A DNA stretch of 48,956 bases, from contig CAJODF010000022.1 in the NCBI GenBank assembly GCA_905233555.1, positions 1 to 48,956 on the forward strand, in the 5' to 3' direction. Position numbers and translations under genes: made by a program. This DNA comes from an uncultured Prevotella sp. Its GTDB lineage: Bacteria; Bacteroidota; Bacteroidia; Bacteroidales; Bacteroidaceae. The notes beneath the pieces were generated by a model. The model worked only from the letters and a program-made list of their open reading frames with translations, was not told the DNA's origin and did no database searches. Positions 43,342 to 48,956 of this stretch are shown here, one piece after another; position 1 is the stretch's first letter; each line of letters starts with the position of its first letter.

Positions 43342-44094
43342 ATGGATAAATACGGACTGATAGGTTACCCGCTTGGACACTCATTCTCCATCAGTTACTT
43401 CAACCAGAGGTTTGCTGATGAGGGAATCGATGCTAAGTACATGAATTTTGAGATTCCGACCATCGACGAATTGCCGGAGGTAATTGCAAAGAGCCCCGAA
43501 CTCCGTGGGCTCAATGTAACTATTCCCTACAAGGAGAAAGTCATCCCGTTCCTCGATAGCATCAGTCCGGAGGCACGAGCCATCGGAGCAGTGAATGTTA
43601 TCCGTGTTACTCACGAAGGCAAGAAGACGATTATGAAAGGCTTCAACAGCGATGTGATCGGCTTTACCCAGAGTATTGAGTCCATGCTCGACAAGAAATG
43701 GCATAAGAAAGCCCTCATTCTCGGAACAGGCGGCGCTTCGAAGGCCATCAATTTTGGACTCAAGTCATTGGGACTGGAAACAGTGTTTGTCAGTCGCTAC
43801 GAACGCCCTGACACCATTCAATACAAGCAGATTACTCCCGAAGTAGTTCAGGAATACAACGTCATCGTCAACTGTACGCCATTAGGTATGTATCCACATA
43901 GTGAGGAGTGTCCCGAACTGCCCTATGAGGCAATGAACAACCACACCATCCTTTACGATTTGATTTACAACCCCGACCAGACGCTCTTTATGCGCAAGGG
44001 ACTGGAACATGGTGCCGACGTGAAAAACGGTCTTGAGATGCTCCTCCTTCAGGCCTTCGCCTCATGGGAGTTCTGGAATGGCAAAGAGAAGTAA
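43342..44094 (+). CDS. aroE: Shikimate dehydrogenase AroE
   Basis: A 250-aa NADPH-dependent enzyme reducing 3-dehydroshikimate. GYPLGHSFSISYFNQRF (about 8-24) binds substrate; NVTIPYKEKV (about 58-67) has the catalytic Lys; GAVNVI and GFNSDVIGF (about 97-105) supply the conserved Asn/Asp; the cofactor loop GTGGASKAI is at about 129-137 and GLEMLLLQAFASWEFW closes the family pattern. It follows ubiE by 9 bp. Slightly shorter than the usual 270 aa, as is common in Bacteroidetes. Confidence 0.95.
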   Translation: MDKYGLIGYPLGHSFSISYFNQRFADEGIDAKYMNFEIPTIDELPEVIAKSPELRGLNVTIPYKEKVIPFLDSISPEARAIGAVNVIRVTHEGKKTIMKGFNSDVIGFTQSIESMLDKKWHKKALILGTGGASKAINFGLKSLGLETVFVSRYERPDTIQYKQITPEVVQEYNVIVNCTPLGMYPHSEECPELPYEAMNNHTILYDLIYNPDQTLFMRKGLEHGADVKNGLEMLLLQAFASWEFWNGKEK

Positions 44095-44107
44095 AAATTG
44101 AAAAGTT

Positions 44108-45271
44108 ATGGACAATAGATATATGATGCGAGGCGTGAGTGCCGCCAAAGAAGATGTACACGCCGCAATTAAGAACATCGACAAGGGCATCTTCCCACAG
44201 GCTTTCTGTAAGATTATCCCCGATATCCAGGGAGGTGACCCAGAGTATTGTAATATCATGCATGCTGACGGTGCCGGCACAAAGTCGGCCCTTGCCTACA
44301 TGTATTGGAAAGAAACGGGTGACCTCTCCGTCTGGAAAGGAATCGCCCAGGATGCCATCGTGATGAACACCGACGACCTGCTCTGTGTAGGTGCCGTGGA
44401 TAATATCCTCGTTTCCAGCACCATCGGCCGTAACAAAATGCTCATTCCTGGTGAAGTCATCTCTGCTATCATCAATGGTACTGATGAACTGTTGGCAGAG
44501 TTGCGCGAGATGGGAATCGGCATTTATCCGACAGGTGGCGAGACTGCCGACGTAGGCGATCTGGTTCGTACCATTATCGTCGATTCTACTGTTACATGCC
44601 GTATGCGCCGAAGTGATGTCATCGATAATGCGAACATCCGTCCTGGTGATGTTATCGTGGGTCTTTCTTCTACTGGTCAGGCCACGTATGAGAAGCGTTA
44701 CAATGGTGGTATGGGCTCTAACGGTCTCACTTCAGCACGTCATGATGTCTTTGCAAAATACTTGGCAGAGAACTATCCTGAAAGTTATGACCACGCTGTT
44801 CCCGACGAACTCGTTTATAGTGGCAAGTACAAACTGACTGATGCGGTCGAGGGTTCTCCCGTCGATGCAGGTCAGTTGGTGCTCTCTCCCACTCGCACCT
44901 ACGCTCCCGTGATTAAAAAACTCCTCGACGAGTTGCGTCCGGAGATTAATGGTATGGTACATTGCACGGGTGGTGCCCAGACGAAGGTCTTACATTTCGT
45001 GAGTGACAACTGCCGTGTAGTGAAGGATAACATGTTCCCTGTGCCCCCACTCTTCCGTGCGATCCATGAGTGCTCCGGCACCGACTGGAAGGAGATGTAC
45101 CAGGTATTCAATATGGGTCATCGCATGGAGATCTACGTCCGTCCCGAAGTGGCAGAGAAAGTCATCGCTATTTCGAAGTCCTTTAACATCGATGCCCAGA
45201 TTGTCGGACATATCGAAGAGGGCAAGAAGAGTCTCACTATCAAATCAGAATTCGGATCATTTGAATATTAA
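44108..45271 (+). CDS. purM: AIR synthetase PurM (phosphoribosylformylglycinamidine cyclo-ligase), long form
   Basis: A 387-aa AIR-synthase superfamily protein. The N-terminal ATP-binding half has MRGVSAAKEDVH (about 7-18), HADGAGTKSALAY (about 52-64), the Asp-rich DAIVMNTDDLLCVGA (about 87-101) and PTGGETADVGDLVRT (about 144-158); the C-terminal half has GQATYEKRYNGGMGSNGLTSAR (split about 190-211) and VHCTGGAQTKV. It closes the imidazole ring of AIR from FGAM with ATP. The protein is divergent from the 345-aa E. coli type but is the usual form in this phylum. It ends immediately before the prfA ATG with no gap. Confidence 0.87.
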   Translation: MDNRYMMRGVSAAKEDVHAAIKNIDKGIFPQAFCKIIPDIQGGDPEYCNIMHADGAGTKSALAYMYWKETGDLSVWKGIAQDAIVMNTDDLLCVGAVDNILVSSTIGRNKMLIPGEVISAIINGTDELLAELREMGIGIYPTGGETADVGDLVRTIIVDSTVTCRMRRSDVIDNANIRPGDVIVGLSSTGQATYEKRYNGGMGSNGLTSARHDVFAKYLAENYPESYDHAVPDELVYSGKYKLTDAVEGSPVDAGQLVLSPTRTYAPVIKKLLDELRPEINGMVHCTGGAQTKVLHFVSDNCRVVKDNMFPVPPLFRAIHECSGTDWKEMYQVFNMGHRMEIYVRPEVAEKVIAISKSFNIDAQIVGHIEEGKKSLTIKSEFGSFEY

Positions 45272-46381
45272 ATGGAGAATAACAGTATATTACAGAAATT
45301 AGACGGTCTGGAAGCCCGCTTCGAGGAGGTTTCGACATTGATTACCGACCCCGATGTGATTGCTGACCAGAACCGTTTTGTGAAACTGACCAAGGAATAC
45401 AAGGATCTGGGCGACATCATGGACGCCCGCAAGCGTTACATCGCCTGCCTCAACGGCATCAAGGAGGCCAAGGATATCCTTGCTAACGAGGACGATCCCG
45501 AGATGAAAGAGATGGCCCGTGAGGAATTGGCTGCCAACGAAGCTTTACAGCCCAAGTTGGAAGAGGAAATCAAGATTGCCCTTATTCCCAAAGATCCAGA
45601 AGACGCGAAGAACGTACAAATGGAAATCCGTGCCGGAACAGGTGGCGATGAGGCCTGCCTGTTTGCTGGCGACCTGTTTAAGATGTACAAGAGTTACTGC
45701 GACTCGAAGGGGTGGCAACTCTCCATCACCAGCGTATCGGAAGGTGCCGTGGGTGGCTATAAGGAGATTGATTTTGCTGTCTCAGGAGCCGATGTTTATG
45801 GAACCTTGAAATACGAGTCAGGTGTCCATCGTGTACAACGTGTACCTGCCACCGAGACACAGGGGCGCATGCACACCTCTGCTGCTACCGTTGCTGTACT
45901 GCCTGAGGCGGATAAGTTCGAAGTGCACGTCAACGAAGGCGAAATCAAATGGGATACCTTCCGCAGTTCGGGTGCCGGCGGTCAGAATGTGAACAAGGTG
46001 GAATCAGGCGTTCGTCTGCGCTATATGTGGAAAAACCCGAATACGGGTGAGACCGAGGAAATCCTTATCGAGTGTACAGAGACGCGTGACCAGCCTAAGA
46101 ACAAAGAGCGTGCCCTCTCGCGCCTCTATACCTTTATATATGATAAGGAGCATCAGAAATACATGGACGACATCGCCTCGCGCCGTAAGAGTCTTGTATC
46201 TACCGGCGACCGTTCGGCCAAGATCCGCACCTACAACTTCCCACAGGGTCGAGTGACAGATCACCGAATCGGTTTTACCACTCACGACCTGCAAGGGTTC
46301 CTCGGTGGCGATATCCAAGCAATGATTGATGCGCTGACCGTTGCTGAGAATGCCGAAAGAATGAAAGAAACCGAATTATAA
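45272..46381 (+). CDS. prfA: Peptide chain release factor 1
   Basis: A 369-aa class I release factor. The PAT tripeptide (192-194, in QRVPATE) that reads UAA/UAG and the GGQ motif (236-238, [13 protein letters not shown]) that triggers peptidyl-tRNA hydrolysis are both present, so it is RF1 rather than RF2. The N-terminal coiled-coil domain (about 1-100) and C-terminal [12 protein letters not shown] are normal. The ATG directly abuts the purM stop (TAA-ATG), suggesting translational coupling. pyrF follows after 10 bp. Confidence 0.96.
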   Translation: MENNSILQKLDGLEARFEEVSTLITDPDVIADQNRFVKLTKEYKDLGDIMDARKRYIACLNGIKEAKDILANEDDPEMKEMAREELAANEALQPKLEEEIKIALIPKDPEDAKNVQMEIRAGTGGDEACLFAGDLFKMYKSYCDSKGWQLSITSVSEGAVGGYKEIDFAVSGADVYGTLKYESGVHRVQRVPATETQGRMHTSAATVAVLPEADKFEVHVNEGEIKWDTFRSSGAGGQNVNKVESGVRLRYMWKNPNTGETEEILIECTETRDQPKNKERALSRLYTFIYDKEHQKYMDDIASRRKSLVSTGDRSAKIRTYNFPQGRVTDHRIGFTTHDLQGFLGGDIQAMIDALTVAENAERMKETEL

Positions 46382-46391
46382 GCTACAGATT

Positions 46392-47279
46392 ATGACAAGA
46401 CAAGAACTAATAAACCAAATTTTCGAGAAGCAGACTTTCCTCTGCGTCGGTCTCGACACGGACATCAACAAGATTCCCCAGTGTATCATCGACGAAGCAA
46501 AGAGTCACGATGGCGACGACTATATCTTCCGCGCCCTTTGTGAGTTCAATGCCCTCATCATCGATGCTACAGCCCCCTATTGTGTTGCTTACAAACCTAA
46601 TCTGGCTTTTTACGAGGCCTACGGCGTCGATGGCATACTGGCCTTCGAGGCTACCATCGATTACTTGAAGGAGGAATATCCCAATCACTTTATTATTGCA
46701 GACGCCAAGCGCGGCGATATCGGCAATACGTCGAAGATGTACGCCAAGACCTTCTTCGAGCAGTACGACGTGGATTCCCTTACCGTTGCTCCGTATATGG
46801 GCGAAGACTCCGTCACGCCCTTCCTCGGTTACGACGGCAAGTGGGTCATTCTTCTTGCTCTGACTAGCAACAAGGGCTCGCAGGACTTCCAGATGGAGGC
46901 CCTCCATACACCCCTCGTCGGCAGATGGGGACCAGGTATTTTTCCCGGTGAGCGCCTCTTTGAGCGTGTGCTGAAGACCTCGCAGCAATGGGGAACAGAA
47001 GAGAACATGATGTATGTCGTTGGTGCCACACAAGGTATGATGTTCAAGAATATCCGCGACATTGTTCCTAACCATTTTCTCCTCGTTCCCGGCGTCGGTG
47101 CCCAAGGCGGTTCTTTAGAAGAAGTTTGTCGTTACGGTATGACTAAGGAATGCGGATTACTTGTCAACTCCTCCCGAGGCATCATTTACGCCTCCAATGG
47201 TGAGGACTTCGCCGAAGTTGCCGCCCAGAAAGCGCAGGAACTCCAACTGCAAATGGCTAATGAACTTAAGAAACAGTAA
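46392..47279 (+). CDS. pyrF: Orotidine 5'-phosphate decarboxylase PyrF, type 2
   Basis: A 295-aa enzyme, the longer type 2 form, which decarboxylates OMP to UMP. The substrate segment [11 protein letters not shown] (about 20-30), [11 protein letters not shown] (about 66-76), the catalytic [11 protein letters not shown] (about 103-113), [10 protein letters not shown] (about 130-139) and [10 protein letters not shown] with [11 protein letters not shown] (about 235-270) are all in place. It is the last biosynthetic gene of the phoH-headed run and follows prfA, an order common in Bacteroidetes. The efflux adaptor gene begins 17 bp later. Confidence 0.95.
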   Translation: MTRQELINQIFEKQTFLCVGLDTDINKIPQCIIDEAKSHDGDDYIFRALCEFNALIIDATAPYCVAYKPNLAFYEAYGVDGILAFEATIDYLKEEYPNHFIIADAKRGDIGNTSKMYAKTFFEQYDVDSLTVAPYMGEDSVTPFLGYDGKWVILLALTSNKGSQDFQMEALHTPLVGRWGPGIFPGERLFERVLKTSQQWGTEENMMYVVGATQGMMFKNIRDIVPNHFLLVPGVGAQGGSLEEVCRYGMTKECGLLVNSSRGIIYASNGEDFAEVAAQKAQELQLQMANELKKQ

Positions 47280-47296
47280 CTAAAAATAAAAATAAC

Positions 47297-48424
47297 ATGA
47301 GAATGAAATCAATTAAATTAACTTTGATGCTCAGCACCGTAGCTGTGCTGGCGTCGTGCGGCGTAGACATGCCTAAAGAGACACAGTCGTCGTTTGAAAC
47401 ATTGACAGTGAAGACATCGGACATTGAACTCCCATATAAGTTCAGTGCCAGGATGAAAGGTCAGAACGACGTAACGGTAATGCCACAGGTTAGTGGCCAG
47501 TTGATTAAAATTTGCGTGGCTGAAGGTCAGCAGGTGAAGCGAGGGCAGACGCTCTTTGTCATTGATTCCCGCAATGCCCAACTGGAGTTGGAGGCTGCAC
47601 AGGCCAACTTACAGGCAGCATTGGCTCAAGAGAACTCTGCCAAACTGGAGTATGAGTCGAATAAGAACCTGTATGATAAGAGAATTGTGAGCAGTTATAT
47701 GCTGAACAACTCTGAGAACTCCTACAAGCAGGCGCAGGCCTCGGTGGCGCAGGCTCGTGCGTCAGTAAGCCGTGCCAAGGTGAATCTTGGCTTCTGCACC
47801 ATCACGGCAAGTGTGTCGGGCGTTATCGGTGAAATTCCTGTTCGTGTAGGTGACCAGGTATCGCCAGCAACCCAGTTGACCATGTTGAGCGGCAATACGA
47901 CGATGAATGCCGAGTTCTCGTTAACAGAGTCCATCATCGAGGGTATGGTGCAGGAAGGCATCAATATAGCCGATAAAGAGAAATATCTTGCCAATTTGCC
48001 CCCAGCAACGTTTGTCATGAAGAATGGTACGGAGTATCCCCACAAAGGTCGTATCGTCAGCATGTCGGGTGTCGTGAATTCCGCTACCGGTTCGCTGACC
48101 CTTAAGGTGTCGTTCCCCAACCCCGAGGGCCATCTGTACTCGGGCATTCAGGGTACGGTAGTAATATTGTTAGGCGAGAAGGACGTGATGGTGGTTCCTC
48201 AGAATGCTGTGATACGTATGCAAGACAAGTCGATTGTATATAAGGTACAGGCCGACAGTACGGCTACCGCTATTGACGTGACAACAGCAGATGCAGGTAA
48301 CGGTAAGGACTTCATCGTAACCAGTGGCCTGAATGTGGGCGACCGTATTGTGACCACTGGTGCCAACAATGTGACGGAAGGGCAGAAAGTGCTTTTCCCA
48401 GAGGAAGTGAAAAGTGAAGAATGA
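47297..48424 (+). CDS. RND efflux periplasmic adaptor (AcrA-like lipoprotein)
   Basis: A 375-aa membrane-fusion protein. Lipobox LASC with Cys at about 22, biotin-lipoyl-like halves (PQVSGQLIKICVAEGQQVKRGQ about 57-78, split, and FCTITASVSGVIGEIPVRVGDQV about 158-180), an alpha-hairpin between them (about 90-150, Ala/Gln/Asn-rich), a beta-barrel domain (about 195-290) and a membrane-proximal domain. It bridges the inner-membrane pump encoded next to an outer-membrane channel not in the window. The last residues EEVKSEE come from the GAAGTGAAAAGT repeat. A second Met (MRMK) is an alternative start. Confidence 0.92.
   Translation: MRMKSIKLTLMLSTVAVLASCGVDMPKETQSSFETLTVKTSDIELPYKFSARMKGQNDVTVMPQVSGQLIKICVAEGQQVKRGQTLFVIDSRNAQLELEAAQANLQAALAQENSAKLEYESNKNLYDKRIVSSYMLNNSENSYKQAQASVAQARASVSRAKVNLGFCTITASVSGVIGEIPVRVGDQVSPATQLTMLSGNTTMNAEFSLTESIIEGMVQEGINIADKEKYLANLPPATFVMKNGTEYPHKGRIVSMSGVVNSATGSLTLKVSFPNPEGHLYSGIQGTVVILLGEKDVMVVPQNAVIRMQDKSIVYKVQADSTATAIDVTTADAGNGKDFIVTSGLNVGDRIVTTGANNVTEGQKVLFPEEVKSEE
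48403..48421 (+). repeat. GAAGTGAAAAGTGAAGAA repeat at the adaptor gene 3' end
   Basis: The purine-rich unit codes the adaptor's EEVKSEE tail and runs to its stop codon; the same unit ends phoH (41583-41611). Confidence 0.6.
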
Positions 48425-48446
48425 TCAGTGATAAATTTGCTTTCGC

Positions 48447-48956
48447 ATGAAAAATAATATTTTTATCAATAAATACGTGATGGCCTGTGCCATCTCGATT
48501 GTGATAGCACTGGTGGGTTATATCTCGATGAGTACACTGGCAGTCGAGCAATACCCGGATATAGCGCCGCCTACAGTGATGGTCACCACCAGCTATTCCG
48601 GTGCTGATGAGAACACGGTGATGAAGTCGGTCATCCAGCCTTTGGAAGAGGCCATCAACGGTGTGCCAGACATGACCTATATAACCTCTAAGGCATCCTC
48701 TAACGGTGATGCAGAGATTACTGTCTACTTCAAGCAGGGCACCGACCCCGACATGGCGGCGGTGAATGTGCAGAACCGCGTGACCCGTGCACAGGCTTTG
48801 CTGCCAGCCGACGTGAACAAGATAGGTGTGACGGTGCAGAAACGTCAGAACAACATCCTGCTGATTTTCGCTGTGAGAAGTGCCGACGGTAAGTATGACG
48901 AGGATTTCGTATCAAACTATGTCGATATCAACATCAAGCCGAAACTGATGCGTATC
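48447..48956 (+). CDS. RND efflux transporter (AcrB/HAE1-like), 5' part only
   Basis: The first 170 codons of an AcrB-type proton-driven pump, cut by the end of the window. The opening MKNNIFINKYVMA, the first membrane helix (about 12-30), VEQYPDIAPPTVMV (about 34-47), SGADENTVMKSVIQPLEEAINGV (split about 52-74) and FKQGTDPDMAAVNVQNRV (about 95-112) are strongly conserved in this family. It lies 22 bp after the adaptor gene. The short gap contains TAAATTTG (48432-48439), a chance or real -7-like sequence without a -33 partner. Confidence 0.93.
   Translation, partial: MKNNIFINKYVMACAISIVIALVGYISMSTLAVEQYPDIAPPTVMVTTSYSGADENTVMKSVIQPLEEAINGVPDMTYITSKASSNGDAEITVYFKQGTDPDMAAVNVQNRVTRAQALLPADVNKIGVTVQKRQNNILLIFAVRSADGKYDEDFVSNYVDINIKPKLMRI

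Noticed and set aside
48432..48439. TAAATTTG between adaptor and pump genes as a promoter
   Set aside because: No -33 partner at the right distance and the two genes of a pump are normally co-transcribed; kept only as a remark.

Overview
The window reads as chromosomal backbone of a Bacteroidota bacterium, most likely a Prevotella-like member of the Bacteroidales. The signs are repeated promoters of the Bacteroidetes type (TAnnTTTG at -7, several with TTTG about 20 bases upstream), A-rich leaders with few Shine-Dalgarno sites, families largely confined to this phylum (DUF3256, DUF4296, DUF5687, DUF5715, DUF3857 proteins, large CarboxypepD_reg-type outer-membrane barrels), an anaerobic DcuB-type transporter and menaquinone-type quinone methylation. 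I see no phage, integrase, transposase, CRISPR array or rRNA.

Layout. 1-2.1 kb: a RelA-like (p)ppGpp synthetase. 2.3-6.7 kb, minus strand: dcuB, a TrmH-family methyltransferase and a DUF3857 exported protein. 6.8-16.3 kb, plus strand: ileS, dksA-like gene, lspA, DUF4296 lipoprotein, nupG-type permease, rsmE, paaK, DUF3256. 16.4-16.5 kb: a candidate small RNA. 16.5-18.0 kb minus: proS. 18.1-19.6 kb plus: OmpA-type lipoprotein and mtgA. 19.7-21.1 kb minus: trmN6 and an omega-amidase. 21.2-27.4 kb plus: lon, tgt, lptG (joined by ATGA overlaps) and a DEAD-box helicase. 27.5-30.7 kb minus: a very Gly-rich outer-membrane barrel, divergent from a Gly-rich Spy-like periplasmic protein at 30.9-31.4 kb. 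31.5-34.6 kb minus: a 3'-5' exonuclease, rlmI, tilS. 34.7-39.3 kb plus: ftsK, lolA, a DUF5687 membrane protein. 39.4-39.8 kb: four tRNA genes and a terminator. 39.8-40.6 kb minus: DUF5715 (M15-like). 40.65-48.96 kb plus: phoH, purC, menG/ubiE, aroE, purM, prfA, pyrF and the start of an RND efflux pair, with gaps of 0-22 bp or overlaps.

Together the genes are mostly translation and tRNA/rRNA modification (ileS, proS, tilS, tgt, trmN6, rsmE, rlmI, TrmH-like, prfA, tRNAs), envelope assembly (lspA, lptG, lolA, mtgA, OmpA), stringent control (relA, dksA) and nucleotide/aromatic biosynthesis.

Points most worth a second look: (i) IleRS carries GIHH instead of the class I HxGH signature, the change linked to very high mupirocin resistance in IleRS2; (ii) DksA, ProRS and Tgt have each lost most or all of their structural zinc ligands; (iii) one of two tandem tRNA-Lys(CTT) genes lacks one base of the anticodon arm, giving an 8-nt loop, while lspA needs a +1 shift at an AAG-G to recover its first membrane helix; (iv) a promoter plus three hairpins plus T-tract at 16.4-16.5 kb; (v) the divergent Gly-rich barrel/Spy-like pair; (vi) a GAAGTGAAAAGT-type intergenic repeat that has become the C-terminal tail of two unrelated proteins.
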